Source: Allomyces macrogynus ATCC 38327
Taxonomy: Eukaryota > Blastocladiomycota > Blastocladiomycetes > Blastocladiales > Blastocladiaceae
NCBI GenBank assembly: GCA_000151295.1
Contig: GG745328.1
Location: forward strand, 2,145,025 to 2,205,928
Direction: 5' to 3'
Length of the DNA stretch: 60,904 bases
Within the stretch, counting starts at the first letter, position 1. Each line of letters starts with the position of its first letter. Of this stretch, positions 1-11,299 are shown in pieces. The notes below the pieces were generated by a model. That model searched no databases and was not told where the DNA came from. It worked only from the letters and a program-made list of their open reading frames with translations. Made by a program: the position numbers and the translations under genes.

Positions 1-1326
1 CACCCACAATTGCGACTCGCGTACGTGCCGCGCGCACGCGCCTGGACCAAGGTCCCGACGAGTCTCGTGCACACGATCCAGTGGTTGCGGCGCGGGTGGC
101 TCGCGCATGTGTTTGTCACGCTCGATGCGCTGTGGGCGCCGATCGAGCCGGGCGCGCGCAAGAAGCCGTGTCCGATCCGGCAGAGGATGCAGAAGCGCGC
201 GTTGGGCGAGGAGAAGGCTGCGGCCGAAGCGGCGGCGGTCGATGCGGTGCAGCCGCCGACGAGCGAGGAAATCGAGCCGCTGACGGTGAGCGAGCGGCTC
301 GTGCGGTTCCTGTCGCGCACAACAAGTTTCTTCTCGCTTGTCATGGCGCTGCTCATGCCGTCGATCTACGCGTACGGCATCGTGGTGATCTGGTCGGCAA
401 TCAAGTGGCACCCGCTGTTCGTCCTGTGCAGTCTCCAGGCGTGGGGTGTCGCGGCGGGCGTGCACGTGCTGACGCTGATTGCCACGGGCCGGTGGGACGT
501 GGTCGCAGAACTCATGGCCTACTTGACTGTGGGTCTTCCGCTGGTCCTCGTCGCGAGCCCCGTGCTTGCCATGTTCTCCGTGACCCGCCCGCGGTGGTCC
601 GACCAGTGGTGCGCGCAGGGCGCCGACGTGTGCATGCGCGTGCCCGGCGCCATGGCCGACGCGAACGTCGACGACGTGGCCGTCGCCATGGCCATTTCCC
701 CGCCGACCTCCGGGACTGGCAAATGCATGACCATGCTCGTGCCCGCGCCCGTCATGCCGCGCAGGGACAGTGTCTCGACGTTCGCCGACGCCGACGACGG
801 AATCGACCTCGCTGCCGCCGTGTCCCCGCCAGACTTGCTCGCGAGTCCCGCCGCGCGCGCGCTCGACACTCCGCCGCCGTCCCTCCCGACGGACCGCGCG
901 CCACTGCACGCGGTCGCGATGCCTGCCGACTTCCCCGCACAGTGGGCCGACGAGGATTTACCCGAAACCGTGCTCGGCATGCGCACGTCCATGTTCCGCA
1001 CACGCGCGGCCGCGGCCGTCGCGCGTGTTGCTGGCCGGCTCACGACGCATCCTCAGTGTGTCGTGCTTGCCGCGTACGCGGACTGGGACGAGGCTGCGGC
1101 CGCGCCAGCGGACCCAATTAAGGATGACCGCGTGGCTGAGGCGACGCGGTGGTTCGTGGATGAAGTGACAAGACAGCTCGCGCGCGAGGTCGGGGATAAG
1201 GTCGTGCTGTTGGATTACTTGGTTGAGTGGGAGGTGCGGCTGTATTGGGCCGCTCATGCGGAGACGCATTCGTCGCTTGCGGATGAGGGGCCAGGTGGTC
1301 AGGTGGAGTGCGGGCGTAGCGTGTAG
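1..1326 (+). CDS. C-terminal part of a membrane glycosyltransferase (family 2 / chitin-synthase-like), cut by window edge
   Basis: The reading frame is open from the first base and ends with TAG, so the 5' part lies outside the window. The first ~40 residues read like the end of a GT2 catalytic domain: an ARAWTKVP stretch, then QWLRRGW where processive GT2 enzymes have Q(R/Q)xRW. Three hydrophobic spans follow at roughly residues 107-130, 134-160 and 164-192, as expected for the channel helices behind the catalytic domain of chitin or hyaluronan synthases. The rest (~240 residues) is Ala/Pro/Asp-rich and probably cytosolic. The QxxRW core is degenerate, so the assignment is an inference. It would act in wall or polysaccharide synthesis at the plasma membrane. 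Confidence 0.42.
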   Translation, partial: HPQLRLAYVPRARAWTKVPTSLVHTIQWLRRGWLAHVFVTLDALWAPIEPGARKKPCPIRQRMQKRALGEEKAAAEAAAVDAVQPPTSEEIEPLTVSERLVRFLSRTTSFFSLVMALLMPSIYAYGIVVIWSAIKWHPLFVLCSLQAWGVAAGVHVLTLIATGRWDVVAELMAYLTVGLPLVLVASPVLAMFSVTRPRWSDQWCAQGADVCMRVPGAMADANVDDVAVAMAISPPTSGTGKCMTMLVPAPVMPRRDSVSTFADADDGIDLAAAVSPPDLLASPAARALDTPPPSLPTDRAPLHAVAMPADFPAQWADEDLPETVLGMRTSMFRTRAAAAVARVAGRLTTHPQCVVLAAYADWDEAAAAPADPIKDDRVAEATRWFVDEVTRQLAREVGDKVVLLDYLVEWEVRLYWAAHAETHSSLADEGPGGQVECGRSV

Positions 1327-2388
1327 AAAAGGGGGTGGGCGTCGGATGGCGAGCGCTGGTCGTGCGCTGCGAGCGCCCTCTCGTTGATTTCCTTTTGTTT
1401 TGCCAGGACGCTTTGTGTATTTTTGTCCACTTGTCTTTTTGATCTTGCTGTTGGTAGCCTGCTGGTCCGATTTTGGCTGGTGCGCCTTTGTTTTATGACC
1501 CCGGACCGGTGCGCGGCGACCGACGCGTGATGCCGTGCGGTCGACGAGAAATAGACGCTTTGATGCACATTTACAGAAGACCGAGCGTGCGTGCGTGGGG
1601 GCAAGTGCCAAGGTGCGAGCTCAAGGGAGCGTTGCACGCGGCGTCGTTTTGCAAGATTGACGTGGTGGAGATGTTGGAACGTGGACGCGCTCTTTCGCCA
1701 AGACATGAATCCGCATTTCGCCATCAGGTCCATATCAACGCGTCCAGATTGCCGGCCCAGTTCTCACCGCCCACGCGGGGAGGGCGATGCCCTCAAGTGC
1801 AGACGACCAGTCATATCTGGCGAAGGGACAAATGCCGATCATGATACTGTTACGAACAACAACCGGGTGGAGAGCATGGACGACATGCTGGTCAGTGTAT
1901 TTCGTTGAGATTTTTGGCTTTGGGGTCGATGTGATCAGAAATGTGAGGGAGTGGGGGCCGTGCAGAAGTTCTGACTGTGCTTGGCTGACGCTCGCTCTCG
2001 CTTTTCCTCCATTGCCCGGAACGCTGCGTCGTTTCCGGTTCGCGACACACGATTCGCCTTTATTCTTGACCGTGCCGGACCTTTTTAGTTTTTGTGTTCT
2101 GTTGTTCCCCAAGCCGGCTGGCAGTGCGAGGCCATCGTCGCCAACAACAGGCTCTCCTGAAGCAAATGCCACAAACACGCTGAGCGAGCGCGCAGCTGGC
2201 CTGCAACCCCAGCGCAAGATCACATTTTGCTTCCGGGTCAACCGCGTGAACTTCTGGCCACGGCAGCATCTTGGGCTTCAACGTTGCGTTTGATGCCAGG
2301 TCTGTGGCCACGTGTGTTCCCACACGCTCCTGGCGCAGTTTGGCCTTCGCTTTGGTTGACTCACGGGATGCACCTCCCTCTACCCTCA
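1327..2388. other. intergenic region, no gene seen
   Basis: About 1 kb between the glycosyltransferase stop and the cullin gene. Short overlapping open frames exist on both strands but none has recognisable conservation. The first ~150 bp after the stop are T-rich and probably the 3' UTR. The right end becomes pyrimidine-rich and leads into the poly-C tract. Confidence 0.5.
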
Positions 2389-2407
2389 CCCCCCCCCCCC
2401 CCCCCCC
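2389..2407 (+). repeat. C19 homopolymer just before an acceptor-like ACAG
   Basis: Nineteen consecutive C residues are followed directly by ACAG, about 35 bp upstream of the cullin ATG. In the sense strand this looks like an extreme polypyrimidine tract feeding a 3' splice site, which would put an intron in the cullin 5' UTR. No donor was identified. It is also a likely sequencing or slippage hotspot. Confidence 0.6.
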
Positions 2408-2444
2408 ACAGCAGCAACAGCACCAACCCGCCGCAATCGCAACC

Positions 2445-5197
2445 ATGTACTCGTCCGGCTCGTCCTCGAGCGCCGGAGGGTCGGCTGGCGCGCACCGCCG
2501 CGTCAAGATCCGGCCCGTGCGCAAGGTGGGGCGACTCTTGCCGTCCATCATTTCCAGCTTTTCGTTTGGGCCCTTGCGATTGACGAACCGACCTCGACCA
2601 CGTTCATGTTGCTAGGCCAACGACTCGGAGCACGATGCGAGCATGGACGTGGTGTTGCGCGCCATGGACGTGATTTACCGGCGCGACGCGTCGTCCCTCT
2701 CCTTTGAGGAAATCTACCGGTCCACGTACACGCTGGTCCTGCACAAGCGCGGCGACGACCTGCACCGGCGCCTCCTCATGACCATGCAGTCCATTCTCGC
2801 CGCCGACGTGGCCGCCAAGCTCGCGCCGCTCGTCGGTGCCGGTGCTGGCGATTTCGGCGGCGACCAGGGCCGCGTGTTCCTGCGCGCCGTGGCGGGGCTC
2901 TGGGACCATTTCGCCACGTCGCTCAAGCTCATGGGCGACGTGCTCATGTACATGGTGCGTGTCGCGGTCGCGCAGCTGCTGCAGCTGCTGTCACGATGCT
3001 AGAGGAGAGGGAGCGATGCGAGGACTCATGTTGCGCCCTTTGCACTGGACGAACGCAGGACAAGAACCATTGCCGACGCCCGCCAAAGAACCTGCCGTCG
3101 TCCTGGGAACTCGGCCTGCTCGTGTTCCGCGACCACGTCCTGCGGTCCACGACCGTGCCAGTGCGTGCGACGCTGCGCGCGTGCCTGCTCGACCAGATTG
3201 CCGCCGAGCGCAACGGCGACGTGATTGATCCGTCGTTGATGCGCCGCGTCTTGACCATGCTCGTTGATCTCGGCCACTCGACGGCCGACCCGCTAGGTCG
3301 GTTCCGATGCCAGTCCCTCCTGCTCACGTATCGCACGCCACGCTTACCCTCCAACTCGCCATGTAGGTGTCAAGCACCCAACGCACATTTTCGGCGAAAC
3401 GGTCCCGCACGGATCCGTCTACCAGGCCGACTTTGAAACGGCGTTTCTCGCAGCGACGATCGACTTTTACAAGGCCGAGGCGCAGCGACTCGTGCCGTCG
3501 CTCGACGTGGCCGCGTACCTGGTGCAAAGCGAGACGCGGCTGCAAGAGGAAGAGCGCCGCGCGCAACAATACGTGCACGTATCGACGCTCCGGCCACTGT
3601 TGCAGCGCGCGCGCGAACAGCTGCTCTCTGAACACGTCGCGACGCTCCTGCAAACGGGGCTCGCGACGCTGCTTTTTACCCCGGCGCATGACCCTGACCT
3701 GAACCGGCTCTTCCGGCTGCTCGACCCGGTCCCGGACGGCCATAGCAAGCTGCTCGATGCAATCGCCGCGGAACTCACTGCGCGCGGACAAGCGATCCAC
3801 GCCCTGGTCACGGACGACGCGCGCGACCCAGCAGTCCCATGGATGGACGCTGTCCTTACGCTCGACCGGCGCGTGACGCGCGTCTTGACGGCGTGCTTTT
3901 CCGGGAAACCCGAGTTTGAAAAACGCATGCAGACGGCGCTCGCGGGCGTGATTCACGCGCAGCCCAAGGCGGCCGAACTGATGGCGCAGTTCTTGGACGT
4001 CCATCTGCGCCGCGGCGCCGTTAAGAAGGGCGAGGACGAGATCGAGGCCGTGTTGAAAGACGCCGTGAAAGTCTTGCATTTCCTGCACGACAAGGACACG
4101 TTTGAGCGGTTCTATAACCAGCACTTGGCGCGGCGGCTGCTGCGCAAGCAGTCGAGCTCCGAGGAATTGGAAAAGGCCGTGATTGCCGATTTACGCACGC
4201 TCGGCGGGTCCCAGTTCACGACGCGGTTTGAGAAGATGTTGGGGGATATGTCGGTCTCGCGGGATTTGGCCGCACAGTTCAAGGATGCGTGCCGTGCCGC
4301 CGAGACGAGAGTGGTCGATTTGAGCGTGCATGTCCTGACGTCGTCGTTGTGGCCCGTGGCTGCTGAGGGGGGAGAGAATGCCGCGTGCGTCTACCCGGAA
4401 CAGGCGCAAGCGGCGCTCACGGGGTTTGAGCAGTTTTACGCGAAGCGGCACCCGAAGCGCGTGTTGACGTGGTTGCCACACTTGGTACGTGTTGTCTTTG
4501 GTGTGGTTTGAGCGTGCGAGTTTGACCCGCTGCTAATTTGCGTCTTGTCGTGCGTGTAGGGCACGGCCGAGCTCAAGGCCAACTTCCCGCGTGGCGCCAA
4601 GGAGCTGTCGGTCACGACGTTTGCCATGGTCGTGCTGATGCTCTTCAACGACCGTGACGCGCTGCGGTACGAGGTACGGTCGTTGACCCTGTCCGGCTCT
4701 ACGCGACATTTCGCCGAACTCACTTTACATCGTAACGGCAGGACATTCGCGCCGAGACCAACATCCCAGAACCCGAGCTCAAGCGTACTTTGCAATCGCT
4801 GTCGCTCGGCAAGGTCAAGGTGCTTGTCAAATCCCCGCCCACCAAGGAAGTCGCCGAGGGCCACCGATTCACCTACAACAGCGACTTCAAGGACGCCAAG
4901 TACAAGATCAAGGTGAGCGCGATTGCGGCGCGTGCCGACGTGGACGCGGAACGCGCGCAGACGCTGCAAAAGGTGGAGGAGGAGCGCGCACAGATCACGG
5001 ACGCGACGGTCGTGCGCATCATGAAGGCGCGCAAGACCATGACGCACAATGAGCTCGTCACCGAGACGGTGCGGCAATTGGCCGCGCGGTTCATGGCGAG
5101 CCCAGCGCTCGTCAAGAAGCGGATCGAGTCGTTGATTGAGCGCGAGTTCTTGGAGCGTGCCGCGGGCGCACACAGTGTGTATAATTATCTTGCGTAA
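2445..5197 (+). CDS. CUL3: cullin-3, scaffold of CUL3-RING ubiquitin ligases
   Basis: Six exons can be joined by homology: 2445-2525, 2616-2954, 3059-3296, 3367-4484, 4560-4673 and 4742-5197, giving about 781 residues, close to animal CUL3 (768). The N-terminal helix region that binds BTB adaptors contains LSFEEIYRSTYTLVLHKRG and WELGLLVFRDHVLR. The cullin homology region contains FERFYNQHLARRLL. The C-terminal winged helix holds the neddylation segment VRIMKARKTM and ends KKRIESLIEREFL...YNYLA. The protein would hold RBX1 and E2 against BTB-bound substrates in nucleus and cytosol. The ATG at 2445 fits the basic start (RRVKIRPVRK). A C19 tract and AG just upstream suggest a 5' UTR intron. Confidence 0.95.
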
Positions 5198-5491
5198 AGG
5201 ATCGGTATAATTTTCCAGTCAATCTACGGCTTCGCGGTTGGACAAGTTTGGGACCTGCGGCTCGGAGCGGCGAGACGGCCCCCCTGCGGGCAGCGCTGCA
5301 GATCGCCGGCTCGAGTCTCAGCGGGCCATCACGTCGCCCGTTCAGCACCGGACCGCCCGCATAATCTCTATACGGTTGTCATCTGGACCGTTCCGGAACC
5401 AAAGCGCGTATTGGATCAACTGCACGCCGCGTCGACCTCTCCGACCGCACTCTTCCTCCAGCGCCTCTCGTCCACACCCGCTGCAACCACA

Positions 5492-6618
5492 ATGAACGGC
5501 AGCAACCTCCACGTCGATGCCTTTGGATCGAAGGGCATTGGTCTCAGCACCGAGGAGCGCGCGTGCCTGGCCACCTCGCTCGTCGGTCTGACCAGCTCGC
5601 AGGCCTTCATGTCGGCGCATTTCTGGGGCAAGATTGCGACCGCCGATGTGAGCAAGGACTATTACGTTGCCGTCGCCTACCACAACGACCCGTTTGCGCC
5701 GACTATCTTCATGTGGTGCGTCTCGGTGACCTGCTCCTGTGGCCGGAATCGCATATACTCACGCGTGCATTGGTGGGGACGGACACAGCCAAGACGCGCT
5801 CAACTGGGTCCAGGCACCCAACGTAACCGACGACGAAATGCACGCGGCCGCCGACTTGCGCGCCGCGTTCACGGGCGACCCAGCGTTCGAGTTCCCGCTG
5901 CGTACGTCTCAGCTCCCACCCGGTTCCTGGTTCCTGCACGAGAGAAGGATCATTTACTCACGAAGTACAAATCGCTGTTGTAGCCAACGGTGCGGCCGGT
6001 GTACGTTTCCCGCACCCGATCCGTGCGCTCGCGGTCCGCTCACATGTACCATCGGCAGACGCTCCCCGAGGCCAAGCGGCTCACAGCCGTCGTGCAGTGC
6101 ATCCTGCGCGACGCCCACATCGTCCCGCGCGGCGCCTACTTCCGCGATGTGCTCGGCAAGCTGCAGCGCAATGCGACGTTTGGCGGTTCGTACCTCCTCT
6201 CGCCGAAGCCATTCTCTTATTCCACACTCGTACCGACTCGCGCTCCGCTTCTCGATAGGTCTCCGCCCGCACGACGTGACGCGACTCGCGTCGTACGTGC
6301 ACCTGCGGCCCACAGCCACGTCGGACGCGCAGCTCGCGCGGCCCGATTTCGAGGACGCCGTTGACGTGCTCGACACGGTGGAGCATGACCAGCCCAAGGG
6401 TACGCACCTCGTCCCGGATCGAGATAAAATGAGACATCCTCTGACATTGTGCGACCAATCTAGGCTGCTGGGTCGTGGAAAAGAACGTCATGAACGTGGT
6501 CCTGAGCAGTCTGGTGTGGCCCGGGTACCACCACGCGACGAGCGTCGCCGACGCGTCGTTTGCGAGCATCTATGTCGGCCAAGGCAAGAAGAACCTCGAC
6601 ATTGGGTTCATGATTTGA
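5492..6618 (+). CDS. RSPH9: radial spoke head protein 9 homologue (flagellar axoneme)
   Basis: Exons 5492-5715, 5789-5901, 5984-6000, 6059-6185, 6259-6399 and 6464-6618 give about 258 residues (human RSPH9 is 276). Matches run along the whole length: an N-terminal LSTEERACLATSL, FTGDPAFEFPL, then VPRGAYF, LASYVHLRP, the D(S/T)xEHDxPKG-type stretch DTVEHDQPKGCW, and the terminal YVGQGKKNLDIGFMI. RSPH9 is part of the radial-spoke head that transmits signals from the central pair to the outer-doublet dyneins. Its presence indicates a motile flagellated stage. The third exon is a 17-nt microexon, needed to join the conserved PxxEF region to the LPEAKRL region in frame. Confidence 0.9.
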
Positions 6619-6728
6619 TTGGAGTGGCCAACTCGCCGTGGGACTGAGGGGACTGGTTAGGACTGCACGCCGTGATTTCAAGTCATCGAACAATGTTCCC
6701 TCTTCATTTCTCGTTTCATTCCGGTCAC

Positions 6729-6920
6729 TCATACCCGTCGAAACAAGGCCTTGCGCTTCTGTTTCTTGCGCACGGGCTCCTCGTCGGACTTGTCCGGCAC
6801 TGGCCTGCTGTCCGTTACGGGCGGCGGCTTTGTTGACTCCCCGTGCGCCCCAGATACCCGGTGCTGAGCGTAGAGGTGGTGGCGGCGGCATGGCACCGAC
6901 CGCTGCCGTCGGCGGCGCGG

Positions 6921-6955
<35 letters not shown>

Positions 6956-8898
6956 CCACCGATCTTCGCGACGCCTGGAATGTTGAAACCAGCCTTGAGC
7001 GGTGCGGGTGCACGCGGCTGCGGCAGTGGAGCCGGTACCGACGTCGCCGGGTCCGACGGCGGCTCAGGGCCCACATGGTATCGGGACCCCGTCGGCGCGC
7101 TCGATCCGAGTGAAGACAAATGTGGCAGCGCAGGCGGCACGGCCGTCATCGGCGAGCTCGGCAAATCGAGGTTCAGTTCCGCTGGTTTCCGAGCGAGTGG
7201 TGTGGTGGACCCGTCGGATGGATTGTTGAAGAGAGCAAAGAGAGAGTGTCTCGATGCGTCGTTGAACTGCGAAGTGCCGTTCGTCTGCGAGTGGCTGGAC
7301 ATGCCGTAGACTTGCGAGTTGGACGCGGGCGGGGCCGCGAGCTGCGACGACGGGGCCGCGAGTTGCGATGACGCCGTGGGTGCGAGGGGACGTGGTGCGG
7401 CGGGCCGCGATGGGGCTGCCGTGACGCGCGCGGTGCCTGCAAGTGCTTGCGAGAATGAATTGGCGGTCGACGATGCGAAATACGACGCGTACGCGTCGCC
7501 GGCGGGAGCCGCCTGGCTCGACGATGTTGGCGGCACGACGCCTCCACGTCCTCGGCGCGATTCGTAGGCTCAGGCCGTATCGCACCGGAAGTGGTGGAGT
7601 CTCGGGGTGTTAGTGCCGAGCGCGACAAGGGTGCAGGTGCCGTGGGTGGGGCGTGTGCGACGGCCGATTGCATTGCGCCACCAGGATTGATGGTGGCCGT
7701 CGTCGAGTGCAATGTGGTGGACGCGGTCGTGATCGTCGTTCGTGCATCTGTCGTTGCTGTCGAAACGAGCGTGGTCGAAGACTGCACGGTGGAGGCCAAG
7801 GCACAGGACGTACGCCGGAGATGCACCGTTGCCTGGTGCCAATACCGGCTGGCAAACAACGTGTTGGACAGTGCAAACACCGGAAGCTGAGACTCGTCGG
7901 ACATTCGCACGAGTTTTGCTGCAGAGAGGGAAGGGGAAGCGTCAGCTGAACTGTCAGCGGGTTTCCATGCAATCTTGGGAGAAAACGCACCGTGATAGGT
8001 CGCTGGGTTGGGCACCAAGGCCAAGAGCCGCTCAATGTTGACTTCCTGGCGCTTGATTACGTTGTCGGCATGGGCCAGCCGGTGCTCGTAGACTTGGGCC
8101 AGGTACAGCAAGGGCATGAGCAATGCGTTGCAGACGAGTTGGAACGCGTCGTTGTATGGGAGCGGGCGCACCGAGAAGCGCCACGAAAAGGACAGTGCAC
8201 CGAAGTTGCGCTTGACAATCAGGTCGGCAGTCTATTGTGCGCATGCAATGGTGCGATGAGGGGAGCGGATCTGTGAGATGATAGAAAAGATGGCGAGTAC
8301 AGCACCGACCCGTTGTCCAGAACTGTCCATGATAACGATCACGCGGGGGCCTCGGCAGTGTTGACGGCGGCGAACAGCTCGTTGACCAGGTCGGTATGGT
8401 CGAGGTCGAGAAAGGGCGTACATTCCTGGAGGACAGGTGCGGCAAGATCACAGTGATCAGCTCACTTCCGGTGATCGCGCTCGAGCACGGGCTTGACTCC
8501 ATTCTCACCTGGCGGCGCTTGTCAAGGCCGTCGGAGCCGAACGTCTCGGACCAGACGCCGCGGGTCAAGTCGACGACGTGGATGCGGAGCGCCGGCAGTT
8601 GACGCGTGTCGCCGCCCATGGAAGCGCCAGCACCGATGGCGGGGCCAGGCTCGATTTGGACCATGACATGGCGCTTGGCGTCCTTGTCGAACGGGCACGC
8701 CGACCACCGGGTGGAGAGTGTTGCGGCATTCATGGCAACATTGTTGCTGCCGCGGGTGCTTACTGTTGCGGCTGTGAAGCGAACATTTGGCTGTTGTGGT
8801 TGCTGGTGTTGAGCTGGCTGAGCTTTGGCCGGGTTTGCTCGGCACTGGATGAAGTGGAGCGATGCGGTGAGAGTGCGGTAGGAACGCCTGCCAGCCAT
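6729..8898 (-). CDS. NHEJ1: XLF/Cernunnos-like (NHEJ1) end-joining factor
   Basis: The product starts at 8898 (MAGRRSYRTL). Exon 1 runs to 8509, followed by segments to the stop at 6729. The head domain has WSACPFDKDAKRHVMVQ and LRIHVVDLTRGVWSE, mirroring the XLF beta-sandwich. A second segment has PFLDLDHTDLVNELF. The third has SFSWRFSVRPLPYNDAFQLV, as in XLF's FYWNFHC region, then a long helix ending KRQEVNIERLL. A long Ser/Pro/Thr-rich tail ends in a basic KKQKRKALFRRV, resembling the Ku-binding KRKKPRGLF end of XLF. It would bridge XRCC4-LIG4 and Ku at double-strand breaks. Several splice sites are uncertain: the second donor may be GC, and a frame change near 7560 may be a very short intron or an indel. 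The tail is much longer than in animals. Confidence 0.72.
6922..6954 (-). repeat. (GCT)11 microsatellite coding poly-serine in the XLF-like tail
   Basis: Eleven uninterrupted GCT units on the plus strand read as AGC in the minus-strand gene and encode eleven consecutive Ser residues in the disordered tail of the XLF-like protein. The tract is pure, so its length is likely variable. Confidence 0.9.
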
Positions 8899-9046
8899 GT
8901 CGCTCCACAGCAACAGCTCCACAGCACCCAGCTCCACCGCAGCCACCACCATGCTCGCCGATGCTCCGTCGTTGCGACCAGTTCTGTTCATCCACTGTCG
9001 ACTCTACTGCAAGCTCCGGTCGCTACAGCCCCCGGCATTCGACACG

Positions 9047-11299
9047 ATGATGCGCAACTCTCGAGTTCCCCACCGCACCTCTGTCCCGACTCGCACGGCC
9101 GCGCCGCGCCGTCCTGGCGTGGGCGTCAGCGCTGCATTCTTTGGCAACGACGATGGCGACGACGTGACGCACGGCACTCCGCTCGCGCCCAAGGTGCTGC
9201 AACGTCTGCTGCGCTCGGCGCGCCAGGATGGTCGCCTCAACCTGTCCAACAAGGCCATCAAGGGCCCGATCCCCGATGCGGTCTGGCACATTTACGACCC
9301 GCCCGAGACAGCGCACGCGTCGATTGACACGCAGGACGCGTGGTGGGAGGCCGTCGACCTGACGCGATTGGTATGTGTGAGCTGCTTGCTCGCCTTGGAA
9401 TTTTGTGCACATCTTGCTCGTTGTTGGCACCAATCTCATGATCGTCTTGGCACGGACGCAAGCAGATTGTCGCCGACAATGAAATCACGGCCATCGATGA
9501 GCAGATTGGTCAGTTTGGTGGTCTTGAAGTCGTTGATGTACGCTTCAATCTTGCCCGTGCTCTTCTCGCTTCAACGATCAGCCTGTTCTGACCAAATTTC
9601 CCAAAATCAGATTCACAACAACAAAGTCCACTCGCTCCCGAGCTCGATGAACGGATTGATCAACATCACGACGCTCAACCTGGCCCAGAACCAGTTTACG
9701 ATCGTGCCCGACTGCATCGCGCACATGATGCGTCTTAAGTCGTTGCACCTGCAGGGCAACCAGCTCAAGACGATCCCGCCGTTTGTCACGCAACTGCCGC
9801 TCACGCATCTCGACCTATCGTCGAACCACCTGACCGATCTGCCGGACATGTCGCGGCTCGAAGGGCTCGCCAAACTGCTCTTGTCCAAGAACCAGCTGCG
9901 CGCTTTGCCGCGGCTGCCACGCACCATGCGCGAGCTCGAAGTCGCCGAGAACCAGCTGGTCAGTCTAGCTGGCGACGATCCCGTCGAGTACCCGTTCCTC
10001 GAGCGGCTCGACGCGCGCCAGAACCGGCTTGTCGGCGAGCTGGGGCCCGGACTCGTCGCGCCCAACCTCAAGGAGCTCTACCTGTCGTTCAACGCGCTGA
10101 CTAACGTGGACGCGCTGCTGGTGCCGGCCAAGCGGTTGGTGATTGTCGATCTGCGCGACAACAAGTTTGACGACTTGCCCATGGCCCTCGTCGAGTTGCC
10201 CGATACGCTCAAGCGACTCGACGTGCAAAACAACAACTTGCGCGCTTTGCCGCCGCTGCTCGGCCGCACGCCGCTCACGTCGCTGCTGCTCGAGGGCAAT
10301 ATGATCCGTGGATTGCCACGGAACACCACCACGGTTGCGCTACTCAGGTGGTTGCGCGACAAGATTGGTTCGTTTGCGATCTTCATTTGAACTGGCGCTG
10401 TGGGCTGGTTTCCTAACATTTTTTGTGACAATGTAGTCGTTGACGCGGTTGAGGCGCGTGTGCAGCAAACCCAGTCGTCTGCGCACTCGTCACGCTCGGC
10501 ATCTCCCGCTTCCTCTCCTCGCTCGCCACGAGTCGCTGCGCGGTCTCTGCACGCCAGCAACAGCAGCAGCTTTTCATCGCCCGCGATGTCACGCCGTGCC
10601 GACCCCTCGCCTGCCGCCACACCTGTTCGCCGCGCCGGATCTCGCCACATTGACCCCGTCGAGGCAGCCCCGCTACCCGAACCCGCGCGCCCGGCGACGC
10701 CCGAGGACGTCCACCCGGCGGTCGCCGACTCGACGGCCAAGACGCGCGTCCTCGACCTGTCACGCAAACAACTCGGCGTGCTCCCGGTGCTTCTCGACAT
10801 GCCGGTCCTCGTGGAGCTGACGCTGAGCCATAACGCGCTCACGAGTTTGCCCGACACGGTCGCGTTGCCGGCATCGCTCGAAATGCTCGATCTGTCGCAC
10901 AACCAGCTGACGACGCTCCCCGCGGCGTGGACCTTGTCGGAACCCGGCACGAGGCTGCACACGCTGAACATCGCGTTCAACCGGCTGCACACGCTGAACA
11001 TCGCGTTCAACCGGCTGCACGAGTTCCGCATGGACTTGTCGCCGCTCACGCACTTGGCTGTGCTCATTCTTTGCAATAACCAGATCCGGACCGTGCATTT
11101 GCCTGCGGCGTCGGTCCCTAATTTGACGCATTTGGACTTGTCGAACAACGCGATGCCGCGGCTCGATCCGGAATTGGCGCGGCCCGCGAATTTGAAGGTG
11201 TTCAAGGTCGATGGCAACACGTTCCGCGTGCCGCGGTACGACGTGTTGCGGCTCGGGTCTGACGCTGTGTTGCAGTGGTGCCGGTCGCGGTTGCAATGA
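9047..11299 (+). CDS. LRRC40: LRRC40-like leucine-rich-repeat protein
   Basis: Exons 9047-9370, 9466-9537, 9611-10367 and 10437-11299. The N-terminus matches LRRC40: a basic start, LLRSARQDGRLNLSNKAI, VWHIYD, and DAWWEAVDLTRL before the first repeats. About 17 LRRs of LxxLxLxxNxLxxLP type follow, interrupted by a Ser/Pro/Ala-rich linker encoded by the start of exon 4 and continued by a second LRR block. The C-terminus has FKVDGNTFRVPRYDVL, equivalent to the conserved GNPFRVPR of LRRC40. The molecular role of this family is poorly defined. The start at 9047 lies 148 bp from the divergent XLF-like start. An exact 30-bp tandem duplication sits inside the second LRR block. Confidence 0.88.
10953..11020 (+). 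repeat. exact 30-bp in-frame tandem duplication inside the LRRC40 gene
   Basis: Two identical 30-bp units (10953-10982 and 10983-11012) are followed by the first 8 bp of a third. Each full unit encodes LHTLNIAFNR. The duplication preserves frame and adds ten residues, less than one full LRR. Perfect identity implies a recent event. Confidence 0.95.
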
